Assembly (NCBI GenBank): GCA_947038155.1
Contig: CAMQVH010000003.1
Location: 124,001 to 188,000, forward strand
DNA: 64,000 bases
Origin: an uncultured Bacteroides sp.
GTDB taxonomy: Bacteria; Bacteroidota; Bacteroidia; Bacteroidales; Bacteroidaceae
Reading direction: 5' to 3'
Part shown: positions 8,780 to 17,800 of the stretch, piece by piece
Numbering within the stretch: position 1 is the first letter of the stretch
Layout of the letters: every line of letters starts with the position of its first letter
The notes under the pieces: model-generated
Told to the model about the DNA's origin: nothing
Seen by the model: only the letters and a program-made list of their open reading frames with translations
The model's database searches: none
Translations under genes and position numbers: made by a program

Positions 8780-9547
8780 ATGAAGACAAGCGAATCTTTA
8801 TTATCTATAGGTAAATTCATAGCCGAATATTCAGCCCATCTAATGGGAGCGGGGGTACATACCTCCCGTGTTGTACGCAATTCCAAACGTATCGGAGAAG
8901 CTTTTGGCTTAGATGTCAAACTGGGCGTATTTCATAAAAATATCATTCTTACTATCATCGATAAGGAGACAAACGAAGCCTGCAACGAGGTTATAGATAT
9001 TCCTGCACATCCTATCAGCTTTGAGCATAACTCCGAATTGAGCGCATTGAGTTGGGAAGCAGTAGACAAACAGTTATCGTTGGAAGAACTGAAAGAGAAA
9101 TACAAAAAGATAGTCTCTGCTCCGATGATACATCCTCTGTTCGTTTTGATATTGGTAGGCTTTGCCAATGCGTCATTCTGCAAACTGTTTGGCGGCGACT
9201 TAATCTCAATGGGAATCGTTTTCTCCGCCACTATTACAGGATTATACCTGAAACAGCAGATGCAAAAGAAGAAAATGAATCATTATATTATATTCATTGT
9301 TTCGGCCTTCGTCGCGTCCCTCTGTGCTTCTACCGCCTTGATTTTCGACACAACTTCCGAGATTGCACTGGCAACCAGCGTCCTATATCTTGTACCCGGT
9401 GTTCCTTTGATTAATGGAGTGATTGATGTTGTCGAAGGATACGTTTTGACAGGATTTGCCCGTTTGACAGAAGCCTCTTTGCTGATTGTCAGCATTGCCA
9501 TCGGCCTTTCCTTTACATTATTAATGGTAAAAAACAGTTTAATTTGA
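8780..9547 (+). CDS. Threonine/serine exporter family, large subunit (ThrE N-part, DUF1212)
   Basis: From ATG 8780 the protein has 255 residues. A cytoplasmic N-terminal domain (about 1-110) carries the ThrE-type pattern LMGAGVHTSRVVRNSKRIGEAFG and IDIPAHPISFEHNSEL. About five membrane segments follow, with the conserved VLYLVPGVPLINGVIDVVEG near 205-225. In Corynebacterium, ThrE is a single chain of about ten helices exporting Thr and Ser; here it is split over two genes, this one and the next, one base apart. The frame is open up to 8606, but the -7 element at 8747-8754 fixes the start at 8780. Substrate is by family only. Confidence 0.88.
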   Translation: MKTSESLLSIGKFIAEYSAHLMGAGVHTSRVVRNSKRIGEAFGLDVKLGVFHKNIILTIIDKETNEACNEVIDIPAHPISFEHNSELSALSWEAVDKQLSLEELKEKYKKIVSAPMIHPLFVLILVGFANASFCKLFGGDLISMGIVFSATITGLYLKQQMQKKKMNHYIIFIVSAFVASLCASTALIFDTTSEIALATSVLYLVPGVPLINGVIDVVEGYVLTGFARLTEASLLIVSIAIGLSFTLLMVKNSLI

Positions 9548-9548
9548 T

Positions 9549-10043
9549 ATGGTAGCACTTGATATTCTTTCTGATGGTTTCTTTGCAGCGATAGCAGGTA
9601 TCGGATTTGGCGCAATTTCCGATCCTCCGTTGCGTGCATTTAAAATGATTGCAATATTGGCGGCATTGGGACATGCGTGCCGTTTCTGTCTGATGACTTA
9701 CTTGGGTGTAGATATTGCTACGGCTTCTTTATTCGGTGGATTAGTAATCGGGTTCGGCAGTTTATGGCTTGGAAAGCGAGTATATTGCCCGATGACGGTG
9801 CTGTATATTCCCGCATTGCTCCCGATGATTCCGGGAAAATTTGCGTACAACATGGTATTCTCTCTTATTATGTGCTTGCAGACAGCGAATAAACCGGAAC
9901 TGCATGATAAGTATATAAAGATGCAGGAGATGTTCTTCTCCAACACTTTGGTGGCAAGTACAGTAATTTTCATGCTTGCGGTCGGAGCTACATTCCCGAT
10001 GTTCCTGTTCCCGCACAGAGCCTTTTCTTTAACAAGACATTAA
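9549..10043 (+). CDS. Threonine/serine exporter family, small subunit (ThrE C-part, DUF3815)
   Basis: A 164-residue membrane protein with about five hydrophobic helices, matching the C-terminal half of ThrE: GFGAISDPPLRAFKMIAILA, a central glycine-rich SLFGGLVIGFGSLWLG and YIPALLPMIPGKFAYN. The start follows the stop of the preceding gene by one base, so translational coupling and a 1:1 complex are expected. Together the two proteins would form one complete ThrE-type exporter. Confidence 0.87.
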   Translation: MVALDILSDGFFAAIAGIGFGAISDPPLRAFKMIAILAALGHACRFCLMTYLGVDIATASLFGGLVIGFGSLWLGKRVYCPMTVLYIPALLPMIPGKFAYNMVFSLIMCLQTANKPELHDKYIKMQEMFFSNTLVASTVIFMLAVGATFPMFLFPHRAFSLTRH

Positions 10044-10056
10044 TTAAACTACTTTT

Positions 10057-10785
10057 ATGGAGATTTTTTGGAGAACAATTGCGTATTATAATTCAGCCAC
10101 CTGGCTTTTGCAGATTATTGTCATTCTGATCGGTATTGTGCTGACCGCATTGCTGATCAGCAAACCACGTCCGTGGGTGAAGATGGGAATGAAGATTTAT
10201 ATGATAGGTCTTTATTCGTGGATTTCCATTGTCTATTACTTTATCTACTGCGAAGAACGCAGCTATAACGGGGTAATGGCGATGTTCTGGGGAGTGATGG
10301 CTATTATCTGGATATGGGATGCGATCACCGGATATACGACTTTCGAACGTACACACAAATATGATCTGCTATCTTATGTGTTGCTGGCCATGCCTTTCAT
10401 TTATCCTATGGTATCGTTGGCACGCGGGCTATCTTTCCCGGAAATGACTTCTCCGGTGATGCCTTGCTCTGTAGTGGTATTTACCATCGGACTGCTGTTG
10501 CTGTTTGCACACAAGGTAAATATGTTTTTGGTACTGTTCCTTTGCCACTGGTCATTGATCGGATTATCCAAGACTTACTTCTTCCAGATTCCGGAAGACT
10601 TCCTTTTGGCAAGTGCGACTATTCCGGGACTCTATCTCTTCTTCAGAGAATATTTCCTGAATAATCTGCACGCAGATACCAAGCCCAAAGCTAAATATAT
10701 TAACTGGTTATTGATAACAGTCTGTATCGGGCTGGCTATATTGTTGACGACTACTATGTTTTTGGAATTAGTTCCGAAGAACTGA
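10057..10785 (+). CDS. Polytopic membrane protein, possibly DUF6064-like
   Basis: A 242-residue protein with seven or so membrane helices (for example WLLQIIVILIGIVLTALLI near 17-35 and WLLITVCIGLAILLTTTMFL near 215-234). The N-terminus IFWRTIAYYNSATWLLQ resembles DUF6064-type proteins; this is recollection, not a search. It starts 13 bp after the split ThrE genes, so it is the third gene of that operon and may help or modify the exporter. No catalytic motif was recognised. Confidence 0.6.
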   Translation: MEIFWRTIAYYNSATWLLQIIVILIGIVLTALLISKPRPWVKMGMKIYMIGLYSWISIVYYFIYCEERSYNGVMAMFWGVMAIIWIWDAITGYTTFERTHKYDLLSYVLLAMPFIYPMVSLARGLSFPEMTSPVMPCSVVVFTIGLLLLFAHKVNMFLVLFLCHWSLIGLSKTYFFQIPEDFLLASATIPGLYLFFREYFLNNLHADTKPKAKYINWLLITVCIGLAILLTTTMFLELVPKN

Positions 10786-10809
10786 TTGCCGCACTATTAC
10801 ACGTTATTA

Positions 10810-10897
10810 GTTTCATGCCTTGAAACGATTAGTTTCATTGCTTGAAACAAAAAGTTTCAGCCGTTGAAACCAACAGTTTCAAGGCATGAAACTTTTT
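10810..10897. repeat. Array A: four 22-nt palindromic units between convergent genes; last unit acts as terminator
   Basis: Four units start at 10810, 10832, 10854 and 10876, exactly 22 nt apart. Each is a 17-bp palindrome GTTTCAnnnnnTGAAAC plus a 5-nt linker. Unit 4 (GTTTCAAGGCATGAAAC) is the exact reverse complement of unit 1 (GTTTCATGCCTTGAAAC), so a long 1-4 hairpin can form, and an eight-T run follows unit 4 and runs into the stop codon of the minus-strand gene at 10899. Terminator function at the end is likely; the purpose of the four-unit layout is unknown. Confidence 0.85.
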
Positions 10898-10898
10898 T

Positions 10899-11708
10899 TT
10901 ATCTGATAGCATAAAATATTCGGAGAGCATATTGCATCATACTATCCGGCAGCCAGCTCTTGCTTTTAGCAAACAGAACTTGCACCAACGGCCCTACTTT
11001 AGTCCGAAAAGGAGGATTTTTACGTGCTACTATTTTACAGATCGCAGCACCCAGCTTGCGGGGATGGCATCCGTTACGCTCTTCTTTTTCAATGATCTTT
11101 AATGATCTCAGAAAACTGTCAGCATAATCTTCATTTTGTCCGGTCAGTTCAGAGATATTCCGGTTGTCGGTAAACCCGGTATTAAAATCTCCCGGCTGCA
11201 CCAGGCAGACTTTGATATGAAACGGATGAACTTCCAGCGCCAAGGCCTCGCTGTATCCTTCTACTGCAAACTTGGATGCAGAATAAAATCCCTGATAGGG
11301 GATGCCCATCACTCCACCAATGGAACTGATATTGATGATCTTTCCCCGACGTGCCTTGCGCATATAAGGGAGCACCGCTTTACACATATTGACCACGCCA
11401 AAGAAATTTGTATTCATCTGCATGCTCACTTCTTCTTCGGTAGCCAGCTCCAATGCTCCGCCAATTCCCATACCGGCATTATTAATCAGTACATCCATCC
11501 GTCCCTGCTCGGATATTATTTGTTCTACAGCCTGACGAACAGAAAGACTATTGGTTACATCTACGACGAGCATTCGTACCTTACCTATATTCTCTGAAGG
11601 TTTCCGGCTCGTACCGTAAACGATATGACCTTGTTCTGATAACATTTGCGCAGTGATCTTTCCGAATCCGGAAGAAGCTCCGGTTATGAGTATGATTTGT
11701 GGTTGCAT
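10899..11708 (-). CDS. Short-chain dehydrogenase/reductase (SDR), classical type
   Basis: A 269-residue Rossmann-fold oxidoreductase. Cofactor motif TGASSGFG at residues 9-16, NNAG at 76-79, catalytic Ser 128/129, Tyr142 and Lys146 (YSASK). The length and the LVQPGDFNTGF segment fit classical SDRs that use NAD(P)H on a small alcohol, ketone or sterol-like substrate; no substrate can be assigned. It is a single gene, convergent with the ThrE-like operon across array A and divergent from the DUF4846 gene. Confidence 0.9.
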   Translation of the reverse strand: MQPQIILITGASSGFGKITAQMLSEQGHIVYGTSRKPSENIGKVRMLVVDVTNSLSVRQAVEQIISEQGRMDVLINNAGMGIGGALELATEEEVSMQMNTNFFGVVNMCKAVLPYMRKARRGKIINISSIGGVMGIPYQGFYSASKFAVEGYSEALALEVHPFHIKVCLVQPGDFNTGFTDNRNISELTGQNEDYADSFLRSLKIIEKEERNGCHPRKLGAAICKIVARKNPPFRTKVGPLVQVLFAKSKSWLPDSMMQYALRIFYAIR

Positions 11709-11724
11709 ATTCTTTTATTTGTGG

Positions 11725-11732
11725 CAAAGATA
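11725..11732 (-). promoter_or_regulatory. -7 element for the SDR gene
   Basis: Minus strand reads TATCTTTG, an exact TAnnTTTG match, 17 bp upstream of ATG 11708. The leader would be about ten bases. Confidence 0.55.
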
Positions 11733-11854
11733 AAGAGAATATCCGAAAATACTGTTTTTGCCGAATAGTATTCTGATAAGACGGATTCAGAAGCTTCCTC
11801 CTGCAAAACTTGGTTTTCTGCAAAAGATATCCTATCTTCGGGAAAAATAACGAT

Positions 11855-12652
11855 ATGAAAAGAATACTTATATTCGGCATAGTATGTCTGACTTCAATTA
11901 TAGTATCGCTGGGACAGTCAGTGGAAAGCACCATTCTTCCTCCTACAGGCTACACTCGTGAGGTATGCGATGAACATTCATTTGCCGCCTATCTGCGTCA
12001 ACTCCCATTATTGCCCAAAGGGAGTAAGGTTTTACTTTACAACGGACAGGAGAAAAGGAATCAGGCAGCCGCATTCGCCGTAGTAGATATGGAAATAGGC
12101 AATCGTGATTTACAGCAATGTGCGGATGCAGTCATGCGCTTACGGGCAGAATACCTATGGGCACAGAAAAGATACGGAGAAATCAAATTTAACTTTACCA
12201 ATGGCTTTCCGGCAGAATATAAGAAATGGGCGGAAGGAAACCGTATCAAAGTAACCGGAAATAAAGTAGAATGGTATGCCGCAGGAGGCAAAGACTATTC
12301 ATATAAGACTTTTCGTAAATATTTGAATATGGTATTTATGTATGCCGGCACTGCTTCCCTTTCAAAAGAGCTTCGTACGGTTCCTTATACTTCACTGCAA
12401 GCAGGAGATGTGTTTATCAAAGGAGGTTCACCGGGCCATGCCGTGATAGTAGTAGATGTGGCAATTCACCCGAAGACAAAAAAGAAAGTTTTTTTATTGG
12501 CACAAAGTTATATGCCGGCCCAGCAAATACATATTCTCGTCAATCCTGCCAACCGGAATCTGTCACCTTGGTATGAACTGACAGATACAGACAGTGGCAG
12601 ACTATATACACCGGAGTGGACATTTGAAAAGAAAGAGCTGAAAAGGTTTTAG
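11855..12652 (+). CDS. DUF4846 family secreted protein
   Basis: From ATG 11855 the protein has 265 residues with a signal peptide (1-21, ending IVSLGQS). The body carries features I associate with DUF4846: TGYTRE near the mature N-terminus, SFAAYLRQLPLLPKGSKVLLY, a conserved LRAEYLWAQKRYGEIKFNFTNG, and a C-terminal GDVFIKGGSPGHAVIVVDVA. The last segment, with GDVFI followed by GHAVIV, resembles the Cys/His-hydrolase style of cell-wall amidases but no catalytic Cys is placed with it. Function unknown; probably periplasmic or lipid-free exported. The start was chosen at 11855 because the signal peptide begins there; upstream codons to 11810 would precede it with a non-signal sequence. Confidence 0.75.
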   Translation: MKRILIFGIVCLTSIIVSLGQSVESTILPPTGYTREVCDEHSFAAYLRQLPLLPKGSKVLLYNGQEKRNQAAAFAVVDMEIGNRDLQQCADAVMRLRAEYLWAQKRYGEIKFNFTNGFPAEYKKWAEGNRIKVTGNKVEWYAAGGKDYSYKTFRKYLNMVFMYAGTASLSKELRTVPYTSLQAGDVFIKGGSPGHAVIVVDVAIHPKTKKKVFLLAQSYMPAQQIHILVNPANRNLSPWYELTDTDSGRLYTPEWTFEKKELKRF

Positions 12653-12724
12653 AAATTGTTTACCTGACACCTTTTCTTGCAGGAACTCCTCTTTCCAGTA
12701 GGAGGAGCATAGAGATACCTCTTC

Positions 12725-13345
12725 TCAACTATTTAGTATAGCGGTCAACTCTTCCCGCCAATCAGCACCGTTTTCCGGTTGGAAGGTTTCGAAGCCAAGT
12801 TCTTTGCCTATGTGGATATTCGAACTTCCATCGTCAACGAAGAGCGTTTCGGAAGGAATGATATGGCTGTCTTCTATCATAAAGTCGAATATTTCGGGAG
12901 CCGGTTTGGTATGTCCCAACTGGTAAGATAAATATAGCTTGTCGCAATAATCGTTCAGCGGTTTCCCTTCGGATGAAAACTCCGGACTACATGCCCATGA
13001 CATAACAAAAGGATTGGTATTACTCAAAAGATACACATGATATGATTTACGAAGCTCCAATATATAATCGAGCTTTCGCAAGTCCACTTCATTGAAAAAG
13101 CCTAACCACGCCTGTTTGGTTTCTTCCATCGTCAGTTCGCGACCGCACAGATCCCCCAATTGCTTCCGAAATTCATCGGCACTCAACTTTCCTTCTTCCA
13201 GTTCCTGGAAGATTCCGGTCTGATGGTATTTGTCCAAACGAGTATCGGCATCCGCCAATCCCAGTTTGATAAACGCCTGAACTGCTTTATCGCGATCAAT
13301 GTCTACAATCACTCCACCAAAATCAAATACAATGTTCTTAATCAT
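12725..13345 (-). CDS. HAD-family phosphatase (YihX-like)
   Basis: A 206-residue HAD hydrolase. Motif I is DFGGVIVDID at 8-17 (nucleophile Asp8; the second Asp position is Gly, as in the YihX-type group), motif II LLSNTNP, motif III Lys in GHTKPAPEIF, motif IV FVDDGSSN. The helical cap lies between motifs I and II. YihX in E. coli dephosphorylates alpha-glucose-1-phosphate; substrate here is only inferred from that resemblance. It is a single gene, convergent with the DUF4846 gene. Confidence 0.87.
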   Translation of the reverse strand: MIKNIVFDFGGVIVDIDRDKAVQAFIKLGLADADTRLDKYHQTGIFQELEEGKLSADEFRKQLGDLCGRELTMEETKQAWLGFFNEVDLRKLDYILELRKSYHVYLLSNTNPFVMSWACSPEFSSEGKPLNDYCDKLYLSYQLGHTKPAPEIFDFMIEDSHIIPSETLFVDDGSSNIHIGKELGFETFQPENGADWREELTAILNS

Positions 13346-13369
13346 GATATATACAATTTTTATTTGTTA

Positions 13370-13377
13370 CAAAGATA
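13370..13377 (-). promoter_or_regulatory. -7 element for the HAD gene
   Basis: Minus strand reads TATCTTTG, an exact TAnnTTTG match 25 bp upstream of ATG 13345. Confidence 0.55.
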
Positions 13378-13477
13378 CGGCTAATCTTCTTAATAAACAG
13401 CCCGTCATCGCTTGATCTTTGTCAAAAAAAACATGAGGGTAACCTGCGATATACCTAATAATAGAAGGAGAAATAAT

Positions 13478-13565
13478 ATAGTGACACTATCCTGCCGTGA
13501 TGGTGTAACTATGATCACAGTATAGTGTCACTATGAGAGGAGGATAGTGACACCATTTTTTGTAT
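13478..13565. repeat. Array B: four 22-nt palindromic units in a divergent promoter region
   Basis: Units start at 13478, 13500, 13522 and 13544, exactly 22 nt apart. Cores are 13-nt palindromes: ATAGTGACACTAT, ATGGTGTAACTAT, ATAGTGTCACTAT and ATAGTGACACCAT. Unit 3 is the reverse complement of unit 1, and unit 4 is the reverse complement of unit 2 but for one base. The array lies between the starts of the HAD gene (-) and the TPR/HTH regulator (+). Confidence 0.85.
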
Positions 13566-13598
13566 GGTTTATAGAGGTGTATGTATCATATTATTTTT

Positions 13599-13606
13599 TA
13601 TATTTG
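13599..13606 (+). promoter_or_regulatory. -7 element for the TPR/HTH regulator gene
   Basis: TATATTTG matches TAnnTTTG, 40 bp upstream of ATG 13646. It argues against the in-frame ATG at 13547, which would lie upstream of the promoter. Confidence 0.55.
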
Positions 13607-13645
13607 CAAATCCAATCGTTTGTATACAAAGATAAAAGCAGAGTT

Positions 13646-14734
13646 ATGAATAATCTTCGAATCTTATTATACGTGGTTGTCCTTTCACTGGCTGCATGCC
13701 ATCCGGAAGGGACTAATGTAAAGCAGGGATTAGACAAAGCCGCACAGCTAATGGGACAGGACCCGGATACGGCATCTATTATTCTCGAAAATATCCAGAT
13801 CAACCAGATGAACGAAGCACAGCTGGCAGAATATAATCTGTTGTGTACCCAGCTGAATGAAGATAAAAATATCGCCCATACGTCTGATAAGCAAATCCGT
13901 CAGGCAGTTTCATACTTTGACCAACACGGCGATGAACTTCAGAAATCAAAGGCTTATTTTTATCTGGCATGTGTAGAGAGTGATCTTGACCAGAAAAAGG
14001 AAGCGGAGACCCACTTCAAGGAAGCAATAAAGCTTGCTGCTCTTACAGAGAAGTACGATTATGTAGCCAAGGTGTGCAGACGTTGCAGCCTTTATTATCA
14101 GAAATATGGTCATTTCGACGAAGCATTGGAAATGGAAAGAAAAGCCTATGCCAGCCAGTTAATGCAGAACGATCAGGCAGGCGATACGAAGATTATTCTT
14201 TCTTCTGCATTAGGAGTCTTTGGTGTGATGTCCTTGTTACTCGGGCTGCTCTGGAAGAAGAATAAGTTTGTATATTCTCAACTGACTACTTTTAAAGATG
14301 AAATGTTGCGAAAAGAGGCAGAGTCGGATAAGTTGATGTTGCAATGTAACTATCTGGAAGAAAAATATCAGTCGCTTCAACAGCATATTTATGAAAGTTC
14401 TCCGGTAGTATCGAAAGTCCGGCAAATAAAAGAACGGTCTGTTTCCCCTTCCAAGGTTGTTTCTTTTTCAGAGAAAGACTGGAGTGAATTATTAAGACTA
14501 CAGGAGGGAGTATATGGACTTGTTTCCAAATTGAAAGAGATAAGTCCTAAACTTACAGAAGAAGATTTGAGAGTATGTGCTTTCCTGCGCGAAGGTATCC
14601 AGCCTGCTTGCTTTGCAGATCTAATGAAACTGACTGTAGAAACTCTTACCCGAAGAATATCCAGAATAAAAACGGAGAAACTTATGCTTGTAAGTTCCAA
14701 AGAATCACTGGAAGACTACATCAAATCATTGTAG
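13646..14734 (+). CDS. Membrane-bound TPR protein with C-terminal HTH, putative transcription regulator
   Basis: From ATG 13646 the protein has 362 residues. The N-terminus has a hydrophobic stretch ending LSLAAC (lipobox-like, Cys18). Residues about 25-170 are TPR-like helical repeats (YFYLACVESDLDQKKEAETH, YYQKYGHFDEALEMERKAY). A membrane segment follows near 193-210 (LSSALGVFGVMSLLLGLLW), then a coiled-coil-rich stretch and a C-terminal HTH (LTEEDLRVCAFLREGI, then ETLTRRISRIKTEKL) like those of LuxR-type regulators in Bacteroidota. So the sensor part would be periplasmic and the DNA-binding part cytoplasmic. Array B lies just upstream. The target is unknown; the DUF2723 gene follows on the same strand with its own promoter. 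Confidence 0.72.
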   Translation: MNNLRILLYVVVLSLAACHPEGTNVKQGLDKAAQLMGQDPDTASIILENIQINQMNEAQLAEYNLLCTQLNEDKNIAHTSDKQIRQAVSYFDQHGDELQKSKAYFYLACVESDLDQKKEAETHFKEAIKLAALTEKYDYVAKVCRRCSLYYQKYGHFDEALEMERKAYASQLMQNDQAGDTKIILSSALGVFGVMSLLLGLLWKKNKFVYSQLTTFKDEMLRKEAESDKLMLQCNYLEEKYQSLQQHIYESSPVVSKVRQIKERSVSPSKVVSFSEKDWSELLRLQEGVYGLVSKLKEISPKLTEEDLRVCAFLREGIQPACFADLMKLTVETLTRRISRIKTEKLMLVSSKESLEDYIKSL

Positions 14735-14845
14735 TCCGCATTTGTCCGGAGTTGCCTGACAAAAAGCTTTGTTTTTCAACATCTTATAGAAATGGGTTGT
14801 CCGTATCCGTCCGGCTAAAAATGCCTATTTTATATCACTGTTCTA

Positions 14846-14853
14846 TAACTTTG
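14846..14853 (+). promoter_or_regulatory. -7 element for the DUF2723 gene
   Basis: TAACTTTG matches TAnnTTTG, 22 bp upstream of ATG 14876. Confidence 0.55.
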
Positions 14854-14875
14854 CAAACAGAAAAGTTACAGAACT

Positions 14876-17800
14876 ATGAACTACCTATTATTTAAAAGAT
14901 GGAATGATTTCAGTGGTTGGCTTGTCTTCCTTATAGCAGCTTTCGTATATGGAATGACAATCGAACCTACTGCCAGTTTTTGGGATTGTCCCGAATTTAT
15001 TTCATGCGCCGAGAAGTTACAGGTCGGACATCCGCCCGGTGCACCTTTTTATATGCTGGTAGGTAATCTGTTTACACAGTTTGCCTCCGATCCCTCCCAA
15101 GTTTCACGTACAGTCAACTTTCTGAATGCACTGCTGAGTGCAGGATGCATCCTCTTTCTTTTTTGGAGTATCACCCGTCTGGTCAGATATCTTCTGAAGG
15201 AAGAAAAAGAAAATCTGTCAGTAACCGACGTGATTATCATTCTCGGCTCCGGGTTGGTAGGAGCTTTGGCATATACTTTTAGTGATACTTTCTGGTTCAG
15301 CGCAGTAGAGGGAGAAGTATATGCTTTCTCTTCTTTTCTTACTGCCTTGGTTTTCTGGATGATTCTGCGCTGGCAGGATGAGTCGGACACCGTTTATGGT
15401 GACCGATGGATTATTCTGATTGCCTATATAATCGGACTCTCCATCGGAGTACATCTGCTCAATCTGCTTTGCATTCCGGCGATTGTACTGGTTTTCTATT
15501 ATCAGAAATATCAAACGATTTCGCTTAAAGGAGCTATTGCGGCGATTGCTTTATCCGGTTTGCTTATTGTATTGATACTTTTTGTGTACATTCCCGGAAT
15601 GGCGGATATTGGAGGATGGTTCGAACTACTTTTTGTCAACGCCTTGGGATTCCCTTTCCAAACAGGACTGATTGTCTTTCTGGCTATCACATTTTTCCTG
15701 CTCATAGCCGGTATCTATCGTTTCAAAAAACGATTGATCAATACAGCTTTATGGTGCATACTTATGCTTACCGTAGGTTATACCACCTATGCAGTGATAT
15801 TGATTCGTGCCAATGCCAATACACCGCTCAATGAAAATGCTCCGGATAATATTTTCGCACTCAAAAGCTATTTGAACCGGGAACAATACGAAAGCGCCCC
15901 TTTACTTTACGGCAAAACGTATGCCTCCGAACCAGAGTATGTGCCCGAAGGAGATTATTACAAAGTAAAAATGAAAACGGGTAGTGCTGTCTACAGACCG
16001 AATAAGGAAGAGGGAAAATACAAGGTGATTCGAAATAAAGAGGAAGTATGCTATACTCAAAACATGTTGTTTTCACGAATGTGGAATGATCGCATGGCTT
16101 CCTCTTACAAAAGCTGGTCGGGAGGAACGGACGAAGCTCCCACGCAAAAAGAGAATCTTACCTATTTCTTCACTTATCAGCTCAATTATATGTATTGGCG
16201 CTATTTTCTCTGGAATTTTGTCGGGCGTCAAAACGATATTCAGGGACATGGCGAACCGGAACATGGAAACTGGATCACGGGGATTCCTCTGTTAGATAAT
16301 CTAAGACTTGGTGACCAGGAACTTTTGCCCGAATCTCTGCGTCAGAATAAAGGGCATAACGTATTTTATGCTTTGCCGCTATTATTGGGATTAATCGGGA
16401 TTTACTGGCAATGGATGCGAGGCAAGAAGGGAATGCAACAGTTTAGCGTTGTGTTTTTCCTTTTCTTCATGACAGGTCTGGCTATTGTGCTATATTTGAA
16501 CCAGACTCCCGGTCAGCCCCGTGAACGGGATTATGCATACGCAGGTTCATTCTATGCTTTTGCTATTTGGATAGGAATGGGAGCTGCCGGATTGTGTGAC
16601 GCACTTCGAAAAAAGAAGTCGTCAGTACTTCAGGTCAGCCTGTTAATGTTTCTCTGCCTGCTGATTCCGGTTCAGATGGCTAGTCAGACGTGGGATGATC
16701 ATGACCGGAGTAACCGTTTCACTTGCCGTGATTTTGGAGCCAATTATCTGATGACACTCCCCGACAAAGGAAATCCTATCATTTTCAGTAACGGAGATAA
16801 TGATACTTTCCCCTTGTGGTATAATCAGGATACGGAAGGAGTACGCAGAGATACCCGCATCTGCAATTTGAGTTATGCGCAAACAGATTGGTATATTTAT
16901 CAGCAGCAATGCCCGTTGTATGATGCACCTGGATTACCCATTACCTGGAGTAAAGATCAATATCAGGAAGGAAAAAACGAATACGTAGCCATCCGACCGG
17001 AACTGAAAAAACAGATAGAAGAGCTCTATCAGAAACATCCAGAAGAAGCCCGTGACAGTTTTGGCGATGATCCGTTTGAGGTAAAAAACATCCTGAAATA
17101 CTGGGCATTATCGGAGAAGCAGGACTTTCACGTAATCCCTACCGATACGATCAGCATCAATATTGATAAAGATGCAGTGCTTCGATCAGGCATGATGCTT
17201 CCAGACTCCATCCGTCATCTGAAAGGTGAAGATCTGAGAAATGCGATACCGGATAAGATCTATATTTCTCTGAAAGATATGCGTATTCTAACCAAAGTAG
17301 ATATGCTGATGCTGGAAATGCTTGCCAACTGCAATTGGGAACGCCCATTGTACATGGCAATATCCGTCGGTGAGGTCAGCAAACTGAAGTTTGATCATTA
17401 TTTCGTTCAGGAAGGATTAGCTTTCCGTTTCACGCCTTTTGATTATAAAAAATGGGGAAATGTCAAAGGAGATAATAACTATGCGATAGATGTAGAGAGA
17501 TTGTATGAAAATGTAATGAACAGATATAAGTATGGCGGACTGGACACTCCCGGACTCTATCTGGATGAAACCACCCTGCGAACCTGCTATTATCATCGGA
17601 GGCTTTTCGCCCAACTGGCAAAGGAACTGATCAGGCAGGGCGACAATACCCGAGCAAGGAAAGTACTTGCCTATGCAGAACAAGCTGTTCCGGCGTACAA
17701 TGTCCCCGAGATCTATGAAAGCGGGTCTTTCGACATAGCCAAAGCCTATGCTGCCCTAGGAGAAAAGACGAAAGCAATGCCTCTGCTAAAGTACCTGACA

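Noticed and set aside
10810..10897. Array A as a CRISPR array
   Set aside because: Repeats are only 17 nt and palindromic, linkers only 5 nt, four units, and no cas gene lies in the window.
11136..11597. 153-codon frame on the + strand opposite the SDR gene
   Set aside because: Shadow frame; the SDR motifs on the other strand are complete and this frame has no recognisable domain or promoter.
13547..13645. Upstream ATG adding 33 residues to the TPR/HTH regulator
   Set aside because: It starts inside array B and upstream of the -7 element at 13599, and would mask the lipobox signal.
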